Assembly (NCBI RefSeq): GCF_012843435.1
Contig: NZ_JABAFC010000008.1
Location: 1-64,000 of the forward strand
Length of the DNA stretch: 64,000 bases
Direction: 5' to 3'
DNA from: Psychrobacillus sp. BL-248-WT-3
Lineage (GTDB): Bacteria > Bacillota > Bacilli > Bacillales_A > Planococcaceae
Part shown: positions 44,683-53,024 of the stretch, piece by piece
Position numbering within the stretch: position 1 is the first letter of the stretch
Layout of the letters: the number at the start of each line of letters is the position of its first letter
Program-made: the position numbers and the translations under genes
Notes under the pieces: model-generated
Databases searched by the model: none
What the model saw: the letters and a program-made list of their open reading frames with translations, nothing else
Told to the model about the DNA's origin: nothing

Positions 44683-45102
44683 ATGACCAACAAAATCATA
44701 TACTTTTTATGCACCGGTAACTCATGCAGAAGTCAGATGGCAGAGGGTTGGGCAAAACAATATTTAAGTGACGAATGGATTGTAAAAAGTGCTGGAATTG
44801 AAGCACACGGCCTTAATCCTAATGCTATAAAGGCCATGAATGAGGTAGATATCAATATTTCCAATCAAACCTCAGATCTTATTGACATGGACACACTCCA
44901 TCACGCCGAATTAGTCGTTACTCTATGTGGCGATGCTGCCGACAAATGTCCAATAACACCACCCCATGTGAAAAGAGTCCATTGGGGATTTGATGATCCT
45001 GCTAAAGCAAAAGGATATGAAGAGGAAAAATGGAGCGTCTTCCAACGAGTTCGCGATGAGATTGGTGAAAGAATTAGGCACTTCGCGAAAACGGGTGAAT
45101 AA
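44683..45102 (+). CDS. arsC: Thioredoxin-coupled arsenate reductase
   Basis: 139 residues, the same length as B. subtilis ArsC. The low-molecular-weight phosphatase loop CTGNSCRS gives Cys10 and Cys15; the redox pair Cys82 and Cys89 is in [10 protein letters not shown]. Reduces arsenate to arsenite, which ArsB then exports, and is recycled by thioredoxin. Confidence 0.96.
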   Translation: MTNKIIYFLCTGNSCRSQMAEGWAKQYLSDEWIVKSAGIEAHGLNPNAIKAMNEVDINISNQTSDLIDMDTLHHAELVVTLCGDAADKCPITPPHVKRVHWGFDDPAKAKGYEEEKWSVFQRVRDEIGERIRHFAKTGE

Positions 45103-45192
45103 GTATGATTTCGAGCACATACGCTCGAAATTTTCATTAATTAGTTGCATTTTACAAGTAATTACCATATACTTTAGATAGAGGTGAACTAC

Positions 45193-45639
45193 ATGGATAA
45201 CAAACGGGAGCTATTTCAAATACTGACGCGTCGCTTTGGACTATTAAACAAAAATTGTTGTTCAGTAGGCTCTGCTGATATTTCAACTATTCAAAGCCAT
45301 ATTCTATATGAAATTGATAAACACCCTGATCGTTCTATGCAACAAATTGCAGATATTCTTGCAGTGGATATCACTACTTTTAGTCGACAGATTCAAACAT
45401 TAATTAAAATGGAATTAGTAAAGAAATGTCCATCCCCTAAAGACAAGAGAGTGTACCTGCTTTCTTTAACCACTCAAGGAAAGTTTGTCGCTACAACAAT
45501 CGATCAATCGATGAATGACTATTTAGAGGAAGTATTTTCACATATGAATGAGTTTGAAAAAGAAACTGTCATACGCTCCATTCAATTATTGAATCAGGCA
45601 ATGGCTAAATCCACGGTATGCTGTACTCCGTTACTTTGA
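45193..45639 (+). CDS. MarR-family regulator with vicinal cysteines (arsenic island)
   Basis: 148 residues from the ATG in GAGGTGAACTACATG. MarR-type winged helix: MQQIADILAVDITTFSRQIQTLIKMELVKK followed by the wing KDKRVYLLSLT. It carries CC near residues 22-23 (NKNCCSVGS) and CC near residues 143-144 (TVCCTPLL), which would make good thiol sites for arsenite or other soft metals. It stands between arsC and a flavoprotein gene that also has CC pairs. Likely represses the flavoprotein gene through the palindrome at 45673. Confidence 0.85.
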   Translation: MDNKRELFQILTRRFGLLNKNCCSVGSADISTIQSHILYEIDKHPDRSMQQIADILAVDITTFSRQIQTLIKMELVKKCPSPKDKRVYLLSLTTQGKFVATTIDQSMNDYLEEVFSHMNEFEKETVIRSIQLLNQAMAKSTVCCTPLL

Positions 45640-45672
45640 GCAAGCGAAAGCTTGCTTAATAAAATATTATAT

Positions 45673-45689
45673 ATTTGCAAATTGCAAAT
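45673..45689. promoter_or_regulatory. Perfect 17-bp palindrome upstream of the flavoprotein gene
   Basis: ATTTGCAA-A-TTGCAAAT lies 21 bp before the flavoprotein ATG and 33 bp after the MarR stop. Size and AT-rich symmetric form fit a MarR operator. Confidence 0.78.
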
Positions 45690-45710
45690 AAATTACTGGA
45701 GGTTACTATA

Positions 45711-47045
45711 ATGAATCAAATTAAATTAACGCCGATTAACACAGGATGCTGTTCTTCCACTCCTGAAAAGATTGAACCAAACAAAGAACTACCTATAGCC
45801 ATTATCGGTGCTGGCCCCATTGGCTTGGCAGCAGCAGCTCACTTAGTAAATGCAGGAGAACACTTTATCATTCTTGAAGCTGGAAGTACTGTTGGACACC
45901 ATATTTCTTCTTGGGAACATGTACGTTTGTTTTCTCCATGGCAATATAATGTAGATAAGGTTGCGGAAAAATTATTGAAAAAACAGGGATGGATTGCACC
46001 AAATCCTGAGCATCTTCCTTTAGGTAAAGAACTAATTAGCAGCTATTTAGAGCCTTTAGCAAAAATACCCGAAATAAAGTCTTCACTTTCACTTAACACG
46101 AAAGTAGTATCCATTAGCAAAAAGGGATTAGACAAGATGAAAACTGCAAATCGATCAGATGTACCCTTCATTTTGTACATTGAGCAAGCAGGACAATTAA
46201 AGAGACTAGAGACTCGAGCAGTTATTGACGCAACTGGAACATGGTCTTCCCCCAATTCAATTAATGCCGACAACATATGGACAAATGCTGAAAAAGATTT
46301 AAAAGACCATATTTATTACGGAATTCCTAATGTACATGGCTCTGCTCTAGACAAATATAAAGGAAAACGAGTAGCTGTTGTTGGTGGTGGTCATTCTGCG
46401 ATTAATTCGATTTTAGAGCTAGCTCAATTAGATGACAAAGTTGAAATCATGTGGATTATGAGAAAAAGAAATGTTGAAGCGGCATTTGGAGGAGAAGACA
46501 AGGATGCCCTGGCAGCTCGAGGTGAATTAGGCAGTAAAGTACACCAGCTAGTAGATGCCGGCAAATTGCGGGTATTCACACCATTTCTTATTCATCACTT
46601 AGCAAAAACAGAAAATGGAATCATTATAGAAGGTGAATCTCAGGGGCAGGTTACCACTCTACCTCCCGTCGATGAAATTATTGCAAATACAGGTAGTCGA
46701 CCAGATTTTTCTTTAACAAGAGAGATTCGATTGGATATCGATCCAGTAACTGAAAGCGTGACAGCGATCGCCCCATTAATTGATCCAAATATCCATAGCT
46801 GCGGAACTGTTCGCCCCCATGGAGAAGAGGAATTAAGACAGCCTGAAAAGAACTATTATATTGTTGGTATGAAAAGCTACGGACGGGCACCTACTTTTCT
46901 AATGGCCACGGGATACGAGCAGGTGCGCTCTATCGTTGCGTATTTAACTGGGGATTTGGTTGCGGCCAAAAAAGTGGAGTTAGATTTACCTGAAACGGGA
47001 GTTTGTAGCGTCAATATACAGAATCCTAATTCCAGCTGCTGTTAA
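45711..47045 (+). CDS. FAD-dependent NAD(P)-binding flavoprotein of the arsenic island
   Basis: 444 residues, ATG 8 bases after GGAGG. Two dinucleotide folds: IIGAGPIGLAAAAHLVNAG near residue 27 for FAD and VVGGGHSAINSILELA near 223 for NAD(P)H, as in flavin monooxygenases. It bears CC near residues 13-14 (NTGCCSST) and CC as the last two residues (NSSCC). Related flavoproteins occur in ars operons under names such as ArsO; whether this is that enzyme is uncertain. A role in oxidising or handling trivalent arsenicals is inferred from context and cysteines. Confidence 0.82.
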   Translation: MNQIKLTPINTGCCSSTPEKIEPNKELPIAIIGAGPIGLAAAAHLVNAGEHFIILEAGSTVGHHISSWEHVRLFSPWQYNVDKVAEKLLKKQGWIAPNPEHLPLGKELISSYLEPLAKIPEIKSSLSLNTKVVSISKKGLDKMKTANRSDVPFILYIEQAGQLKRLETRAVIDATGTWSSPNSINADNIWTNAEKDLKDHIYYGIPNVHGSALDKYKGKRVAVVGGGHSAINSILELAQLDDKVEIMWIMRKRNVEAAFGGEDKDALAARGELGSKVHQLVDAGKLRVFTPFLIHHLAKTENGIIIEGESQGQVTTLPPVDEIIANTGSRPDFSLTREIRLDIDPVTESVTAIAPLIDPNIHSCGTVRPHGEEELRQPEKNYYIVGMKSYGRAPTFLMATGYEQVRSIVAYLTGDLVAAKKVELDLPETGVCSVNIQNPNSSCC

Positions 47046-47217
47046 GCCTCTTGATATTGTCTCTGGCCAATTATCCATTTGGGCTCGAGAAATTGGAAAA
47101 ATCCTGTCTCTGCAAATTTTATAGGGAGAGGTCTTTCTCCTAATCCAATTGAGTATAATTACAAGATACGAATAGTAGCTATCAACTTTTTAACCTTAAA
47201 AACAAGGAGGTATCCTA

Positions 47218-47709
47218 GTGAGTAAAAAAGAAATTTTGCAAAATGGGGTCAATCAGGTTTTTTACGAAGAAGAATGGTACCCACCGATATCTGAGGCGTT
47301 AAAGGATCTTACCGCTGCACAAGCTTGTTGGCGACCAGAGGGAAAAGCAGCTAATACGATTTGGGAAAATGTAAGCCATTTACTGACCTTTAAAGAGCGA
47401 TTGATTTCTCGTTTACATCATGATGACAGCTTTGTTGTTCCACAAAATAATGATGAAACATTTGCCCAAGGTGGAGCTGACGATGAGGGTGCTTGGCAAG
47501 AAACAGTGAAGCGAACACTTCAAGTACATGATGCCTTACAATCTTCATTAGCATCTCTGCAAGAAGCAGAATTGGATCAAGCTTCTCCTTCACTGCCGGT
47601 TTGGCAACAATATCTAAATATTCTTTTACACGATGCTTATCACACAGGACAAATTGTACAACTCCGTAAGCTACAAGGTTCATGGCCAGCTAAACGTTCA
47701 GATTTATAA
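47218..47709 (+). CDS. DinB-family protein
   Basis: 163 residues, GTG start after AAGGAGGT. Four-helix bundle of the DinB/YfiT superfamily with the metal-binding histidines in WENVSHLLTFKERL and LLHDAYHTGQIVQLRKL. These include thiol transferases and many uncharacterised metal-dependent enzymes. Monocistronic with a terminator. Confidence 0.9.
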   Translation: MSKKEILQNGVNQVFYEEEWYPPISEALKDLTAAQACWRPEGKAANTIWENVSHLLTFKERLISRLHHDDSFVVPQNNDETFAQGGADDEGAWQETVKRTLQVHDALQSSLASLQEAELDQASPSLPVWQQYLNILLHDAYHTGQIVQLRKLQGSWPAKRSDL

Positions 47710-47764
47710 ACATGAGTAAATAGATTAATTTCACACACAGCAAAATACTTAAAAAAAAGAAAAA

Positions 47765-47803
47765 AAGCTCAATTTCTCAATTTAATACGGAGAAATTGAG
47801 CTT
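47765..47803. terminator. Terminator between convergent dinB-like gene and cwlJ
   Basis: AAGCTCAATTTCTC/GAGAAATTGAGCTT, a 14-bp perfect stem with an 11-base loop. Confidence 0.88.
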
Positions 47804-47843
47804 ATCTTGGTTTGATTCCAGTTTAAAATAACCCCTGTATAAC

Positions 47844-48284
47844 CTAGCCTATATAAACGCTTTCGCATGTTCCGGCTGCTGGTTCATAAAAACAATGATC
47901 TTTATATTGACCTGAAAAAGGTTGACCATACCAAGTCGGAGGACACGGAGCGTATGGATTAAAATACCACAATGCATATTTAGCTGGGTGTTCTCTCCAA
48001 TAGTCCAATGCCTGCTTTGCTAACTTTTTTTCAGTACCTCTCGCTCTTTCATAAAATAAATTACCTTTTTGAACGGCTTCAAAAGAATAATTGCCCCCTT
48101 GTACCTGAAAAATGACATCCTCAATAGACCTTACATCTCTAAAGTCTAAACAATCGGCTTTAGCACGGTTTACAATTACATTTCCAACATATAACATCCC
48201 TTGCTTACCTTCACCTTCAGCTTCTGCTCTCATCATCCTTGCCATGAGGTCAACATCTTTATCTCGGTATTTAACTCTAGCCAT
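47844..48284 (-). CDS. cwlJ: Spore cortex-lytic cell wall hydrolase CwlJ
   Basis: 146 residues, against 142 for B. subtilis CwlJ. The hydrolase_2 domain fills the whole protein: DVDLMARMMRAEAEGEGKQGM with the catalytic Glu, then GNVIVNRAKADC, ALWYFNPYAPCPPTWYGQPF and a C-terminal HCFYEPAAGTCESVY. It degrades cortex peptidoglycan during germination. The partner gerQ is not adjacent. This shows the host forms spores. Confidence 0.93.
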   Translation of the reverse strand: MARVKYRDKDVDLMARMMRAEAEGEGKQGMLYVGNVIVNRAKADCLDFRDVRSIEDVIFQVQGGNYSFEAVQKGNLFYERARGTEKKLAKQALDYWREHPAKYALWYFNPYAPCPPTWYGQPFSGQYKDHCFYEPAAGTCESVYIG

Positions 48285-48433
48285 TTTTTCACCCCCCTAG
48301 ATACTATATGAAAAAAGCCCGAATTATGTCATTTTGTACAATACCCTTTAAAACAAGTAACCATATTTATAGGGATCGATACTCCCTATTCTTTTAGGTT
48401 ATTAAATCTTTCACTTTAATCAGCCTATTAAAA

Positions 48434-48460
48434 AATCTCGAGACACTACATCTCGAGATT
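48434..48460. terminator. Terminator after the isoprenoid synthase-like gene
   Basis: AATCTCGAG/CTCGAGATT stem with a 9-base loop, 20 bases after the stop on the minus strand, followed there by A/T-rich sequence with a T run. Confidence 0.75.
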
Positions 48461-48478
48461 GCTTTAGTCTATACACTT

Positions 48479-49300
48479 TTAAACTTCTGCTTGTACTTCA
48501 ACTACTGTTTCTTCTACTTCGGAGCGACTCATTTTTTCCTTGCCGTTCTTTAGTGCTTTTAATGTTTTATGTGCTAGCGCAAGCGGCAGCTTACAGAATA
48601 GTAGGATGCTTTTACGGTTAATGCTTTTTATATATTCGTCTGCTTTAGATAGGTTGTCCTCCGCATATTCAAACATATCCGCTCGTGTCCATCCCTCGGG
48701 GAAGAATTGCACCCCTCGCTCTTTGTCTTCGTCTTTATTTCTTAATATATTTACTGCTTGCAAGCCTCTCCCGTACGCTATTGCTAAATCGCGGTCAGTT
48801 TCAATATCTGCATTCCACTTCCATAGCTCAGAAAGCATTACACCAACAAGTCCAGCTACATAGTAGGTATACTCGTCTAGGTCTTCTTTTGTTTTTACTT
48901 GCCATTCCTTCTCTACCCACTTCGCCATTCCCTCTGCCATTTCAGCGGTATAGGTCTTAACAGTAGCCACTAAATCTGTTGGGCAGATTTCAAGCCAGTC
49001 GCCAAGTCGTAGAGAAACTGCTGGTAATTGTTCCTGATAAGGAGCTAAAAGCAGTTCATATTCTTTTTTGTCAAAACCATTTACAAGCATCTTGCTCGTT
49101 TCTAACAATAAACGTTGTTTTACTAGTGCATCCAATGTTTCATGATCTTCAATCTCATCAATTGCACGCATACAAAGATAAGCAGAAGCAACCGCCTTTT
49201 TCAGAGTGGGCTCTAAAAAAGTAATTGGAATATAAAAGGTTCTGCTTGTTTTCTTTAGCATATCCATTGCTTCTTTTTGTAATGTTGCTACTTCACGCAC
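48479..49300 (-). CDS. Squalene/phytoene synthase-like protein (YisP-type)
   Basis: 273 residues from GTG, 9 bases after GGAGG; a TTG nine codons upstream precedes that site. Trans-isoprenyl diphosphate synthase head-to-head fold. The first Asp-rich motif is near CMRAIDEIEDH; the second, normally NILRDVxED, reads NILRNKDEDKERG, so its first Asp is Asn. B. subtilis YisP has an altered second motif as well and acts as a farnesyl diphosphate phosphatase. The substitution here suggests the same, or a weak synthase. No carotenoid genes lie nearby. Confidence 0.85.
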   Translation of the reverse strand: MREVATLQKEAMDMLKKTSRTFYIPITFLEPTLKKAVASAYLCMRAIDEIEDHETLDALVKQRLLLETSKMLVNGFDKKEYELLLAPYQEQLPAVSLRLGDWLEICPTDLVATVKTYTAEMAEGMAKWVEKEWQVKTKEDLDEYTYYVAGLVGVMLSELWKWNADIETDRDLAIAYGRGLQAVNILRNKDEDKERGVQFFPEGWTRADMFEYAEDNLSKADEYIKSINRKSILLFCKLPLALAHKTLKALKNGKEKMSRSEVEETVVEVQAEV

Positions 49301-49379
49301 AACTAGGCGCCTCCATTTCACGTTCAAGATTCTATACCCTCTATTGTATCGGATTTTGCCTAAAAGATAAAATGACTCC

Positions 49380-50111
49380 TTACAGTTGTCGTAAATCTGT
49401 TACAACTTCACTAGTATAATATTGATCACTTTCCAAAAAACCTATCAGCTTGGATGCAACTTCCTCTGCACTACTTAGCTGACCAGACATTTTATACTCT
49501 TTAAATTTATTTACCAACGCAAATTCACTTTCTGAAGCTTCACGAATTTTCCCCTGCATATTCGTGTCAATAATTCCTGGAGCAATAGATACTAGCTTTA
49601 CACCATTTGTTTTCCTGGATTCCTCTAGCTGTACTGCTTCTGTAAAACGATCAAGTCCTGCCTTCCCAGCACAATAACTGCTCCACCCCTCATACCCATT
49701 TCGACCAGCGCCAGAAGAAATTTGCATAACCTTTTTCGGAATTTCTCTTTGTTCTGTCATTCTTATAAACGTTCCAGTTAATATCATAGGTGCAGTTAAG
49801 TTTACCGCAATGCTTTTAGCCACTAGATTAGAATCTATCTCTCCAGCTGTTCCTATTGGTTCGATGGTTCCTGCATTATTGATAAGGGTCAGTGATGTTG
49901 CCTCTTCTATCACGTTATTCAACAGCTCTTCTAGAGTTTCTGCTACCTTTTCGGTTGCTGCTAAATCTAATAGAACGTGATGATAATTAGGATGTTCAAG
50001 CTTACTTTCTCCCCTTGCAATACCAAATACTTTCTTATCTTTATCTATAAGTTGTTTTACAAGCTCTTGTCCGATTCCGCTAGTGGATCCAGTTACGATA
50101 ACTACGTCCAT
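49380..50111 (-). CDS. Short-chain dehydrogenase (benzil reductase YueD-like)
   Basis: 243 residues; ATG 5 bases after AAAGGAGGAG. Rossmann start VVIVTGSTSGIGQELVKQL, LINNAGTIEPIG, catalytic Ser in QISSGAGRNGYEGWSSYCAGKAGLD with the YxxxK (YCAGK), and PGIIDTNMQ. Close in pattern to the YueD-type (S)-benzoin-forming benzil reductase; the natural substrate is unknown. Uses NADPH by family. Confidence 0.9.
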   Translation of the reverse strand: MDVVIVTGSTSGIGQELVKQLIDKDKKVFGIARGESKLEHPNYHHVLLDLAATEKVAETLEELLNNVIEEATSLTLINNAGTIEPIGTAGEIDSNLVAKSIAVNLTAPMILTGTFIRMTEQREIPKKVMQISSGAGRNGYEGWSSYCAGKAGLDRFTEAVQLEESRKTNGVKLVSIAPGIIDTNMQGKIREASESEFALVNKFKEYKMSGQLSSAEEVASKLIGFLESDQYYTSEVVTDLRQL

Positions 50112-50297
50112 CTTTTCTCCTCCTTTAACTACTGATTCTATTAGCATATCCTTCCTTCTGTCTCCTTTCAAATATCCTTCTCCCTTTCTATTTAAATGAA
50201 AGACTGAAATTTATTTCAAGTAAAACTTTTTAGGATTAAAAGAAATAAAAGGGGGTAAATGATTTAAAACAAATAATCTTGCATAGGAGGATTTCAA

Positions 50298-50501
50298 ATG
50301 GCTACTAAAGAACTGGCATTGCACGAACAACTAGAGGTGCACGAGGTGTTAATCTTTAAAACTTCTTGTGTCGCAAAAAGTAAATTATTTATGGATTTAG
50401 TACAAGACAAAAAATTAAAAGAAATTTTAGAGGAAGACTTAGAGCTTTCTACAAAGGCTATTAAGGATTTAAGAAAAGTCCTTGCAGACGCAAGCAAATA
50501 A
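50298..50501 (+). CDS. Small helical spore-coat-like protein (CotF-type)
   Basis: 67 residues with AGGAGG before the ATG. All-helical: HEQLEVHEVLIFKTSCVAKSKLF, then ILEEDLELSTKAIKDLRKVL. The pattern is that of the short CotF-related coat proteins found in pairs in Bacillus. Next gene 20 bases downstream is of the same group. Probably a forespore or mother cell product. Confidence 0.7.
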   Translation: MATKELALHEQLEVHEVLIFKTSCVAKSKLFMDLVQDKKLKEILEEDLELSTKAIKDLRKVLADASK

Positions 50502-50521
50502 TTAATTAGGAGGAATTTAAA

Positions 50522-50833
50522 ATGGCTACTAAAAAAGAGGAAACAAAAACAGAACAACAAGAAATGGCAATGATTGACGACTTAGCAATTGCTACCGATT
50601 TATTAATTACTTCTAAAGCAGCTGTTAGAAACCTAGCTACTGCAATTACGGAAACTGCGACTCCTTCTGTTAAGAAGCTGCTGCGTCGTGAGTTGGATAC
50701 TGCCATTGATACACATGATAAAATCGCACAATACATGATTAAAAACGAAATGTATCACGCGTATGATTTAAACGAACAAATGGAGCATGACTTAGAAAAA
50801 GCTGATATTGCCTTAAATTTAGCGAAAAAATAG
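50522..50833 (+). CDS. CotF-like spore coat protein
   Basis: 103 residues with a near-perfect AGGAGG. Helical, with MIDDLAIATDLLITSKAAVRNLATAITETATPSV cut into typical helices and the terminal HDKIAQYMIKNEMYHAYDL motif that marks CotF/YhcQ-type coat proteins. Forms an operon with the small ORF upstream; a terminator overlaps the stop. Confidence 0.85.
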   Translation: MATKKEETKTEQQEMAMIDDLAIATDLLITSKAAVRNLATAITETATPSVKKLLRRELDTAIDTHDKIAQYMIKNEMYHAYDLNEQMEHDLEKADIALNLAKK

Positions 50834-50858
50834 GGATTCGGAGATAACTCCAAATCCC
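50833..50858. terminator. Terminator after coat protein pair
   Basis: GGGATT-GGAG/CTCC-AATCCC stem starting within the TAG stop codon, followed by TTCTTT. Confidence 0.75.
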
Positions 50859-50870
50859 TTCTTTATAGCA

Positions 50871-52529
50871 CTACTCAATTCCCTCTATCGTTACTTCCTT
50901 CACTGGTAAGAATAGCTCGCCAGTCTCTAAATATTTCACCTGTACCTTGTCGCCCACTTCCATGTATACAACGAATGGTGCCATTTCCGAAGAGACAATG
51001 TAATTTGCTTTATTGTCTAGTAGGAACGATACTTGGGTGAAGTCTCCTACACGTTCTTTAAATACACGAACTACTGTACCAGACACTGATTTTTCCTCGG
51101 CGCTAGAACTACCGTCTACAGTGCTTCCGCCACGCTGAATAGCTGTTTTATAAAGTTTTAACGCTTCATTTGGCGTATTCCCGTAAACAGAGATTTCCGG
51201 GTTCGCTGCTGACACGATAAAGTAGTTTTGTAGAAACCCGTTTGAGTCTAATACTGGTGTTAGCCAGCTTGCTTCTCCATAAAAATTATAGAGAACAGGC
51301 ATCTCACCAGACCATTTCTTTTCAATAAATTTCTTTTCAATAATTTGAAGTGCACCTTGTGAATCCATATAGGAATCCTCTAGGTTACCAGTGTAATAGG
51401 TAGCTTTACCAGTTCGACCGTCAGTTAAGGAGTAACCCAGCATAGAGTCCACGCCTTCTTTAGGGCTAGTGAAATCTGTAAAATAATACATTTCTCCGTT
51501 TTCAGTGAAGATAGGACTTACATTAGCCTCCGTCCCTTCGTCTGAAGGAAGCTTCACTTCTTTTTTACCGATCAAGCTATTAATAAAACCATGTACATAT
51601 TTTCCGTAATAACTGTTTTGTAAGCTTACAGTTTCTGGTGAAACAGCACCATCAATAAATTCAGGTACATCTGCTAAAGCAAATGATTCCGTTTGACCTG
51701 TAGCTGGGTCTACAACAACGATCCCCTCTACATCAAAGCCATTACGTGCAGTGATAAATTTACCGTATGAACGAATATAGTATGGTTTTCCATCTTCATC
51801 GATTTCTAATTGGGCATCTCCATAGAAAATTTTAGTCGGATGCTTCATACGCATATGTCTTTCTAAGTTTTTATGAAGAAATGACGATGGTGTATAGGTC
51901 ATTTGGGATTTCACAAATTTAGGGTTATCCGCTGAATCAGTTGCACTCATTGTGAAATAACCTGGCGTAACGTCTCCATTCCACCATTTGAAGAATCCTG
52001 AAAATTCTACCGGTGCGATATATACGTACTTGCCATTTACCTTTTGAATTTGCAAATTACCTAATTCATAGTAGCTTGTATCTGGTACTTGACCAAACGC
52101 CTTCTTCATTTTGTTACGCGCAAACTTAGGAGGAACACTAGCTGGTGTTTTCGTTTCATCGAATGCCTCAATTTCAACTTCTTCATCCATTTTTGCTACT
52201 TCATACTTTTTATCAGCATTCCACACAGGTGCTGATAGCATATAAATTGCTAAAGCTAAGCTTCCTAGTAAAAGGATACCTTTTACCTTTTGTTCTACAC
52301 CTCTTGCCAAAAACGTTCCTGCAAAGGTGATCAATACTAGCCACGGCCATAAGGCAGTCCAGTTTCTATCTAAATTTGTTACATAATATATGATTGCGAC
52401 TACAACGAACGTTAGGATTGCAAGTAAAGCAATAGAAGACACTTTATCCTTACGATCGCCGCCAAGTGGGACTACTAATAATGCAGTGAGTACTGCGACT
52501 ACGGCTGAAATAATAAATACAAAAGCCAT
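50871..52529 (-). CDS. Large membrane-anchored protein of unknown function
   Basis: 552 residues. Four hydrophobic segments in the first ~105 residues (about 2-22, 31-48, 56-76, 82-100), then a long soluble, beta-rich region, presumably outside the membrane. Features such as YELGNLQIQKVNGKYVYIAPVE, PKFVKSQMTYTPSSFLHKNLE and NAALKLY-type phrases give an impression of repeated beta units. The last ~75 residues (SVSGTVVRVFKERVGDFTQVSF ... ) look like an OB-type barrel. I do not recognise the family. Monocistronic. Confidence 0.75.
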   Translation of the reverse strand: MAFVFIISAVVAVLTALLVVPLGGDRKDKVSSIALLAILTFVVVAIIYYVTNLDRNWTALWPWLVLITFAGTFLARGVEQKVKGILLLGSLALAIYMLSAPVWNADKKYEVAKMDEEVEIEAFDETKTPASVPPKFARNKMKKAFGQVPDTSYYELGNLQIQKVNGKYVYIAPVEFSGFFKWWNGDVTPGYFTMSATDSADNPKFVKSQMTYTPSSFLHKNLERHMRMKHPTKIFYGDAQLEIDEDGKPYYIRSYGKFITARNGFDVEGIVVVDPATGQTESFALADVPEFIDGAVSPETVSLQNSYYGKYVHGFINSLIGKKEVKLPSDEGTEANVSPIFTENGEMYYFTDFTSPKEGVDSMLGYSLTDGRTGKATYYTGNLEDSYMDSQGALQIIEKKFIEKKWSGEMPVLYNFYGEASWLTPVLDSNGFLQNYFIVSAANPEISVYGNTPNEALKLYKTAIQRGGSTVDGSSSAEEKSVSGTVVRVFKERVGDFTQVSFLLDNKANYIVSSEMAPFVVYMEVGDKVQVKYLETGELFLPVKEVTIEGIE

Positions 52530-53024
52530 TTATCCATCCTTCTTTCTTTTTTTCTACTTCTTTATACGGTTGAAAGAAGAAATAGTTTCAAACTTTATCC
52601 CATATAGACCTCACTCTTACCAATTCTGGATCACAGCAGCTCTAATAGCCAGGTGTTCCCTTCCTTCCTAATCGGAACTCTAACCAAAAAACAATAGCTT
52701 ACATCGTCCTCTGTGTGTTTAAGATGGTGTTCTAATAATTTTGAACAAAAGAACCACGGTTCACCGGGTTCTTTTTACATTTTCTAGCTTGTTTTACTTT
52801 GATACTGTTTTTTTCTAATGCAACAGTTATGGAGAAGCGTTTTTTTAAAATGTCTTTTTTCCTTTGTTATTAACGTTATACTCCAACCTATTCTATCTAT
52901 CAAACATCTATCTAGTACCATTAATAATTCGTTAAACGTCGGAGCTCATGTAAAATATAAATTGAAATTAGCTAAATTTACTTTTGAATTATATAATTAA
53001 ATCTTGTTTACAGGAGGTGTGTAC
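52530..53024. other. Intergenic region between divergent membrane genes
   Basis: No supportable ORF. One hairpin AAAGAACC/GGTTCTTT (52748-52775) with a following T run would terminate plus-strand transcription, although no plus-strand gene precedes it. The rest is AT-rich without clear repeats. Confidence 0.5.

Noticed and set aside
52818-53000. 60-codon plus-strand ORF before the YibE/F pair
   Set aside because: No ribosome site, ATT-rich composition and no recognisable pattern.
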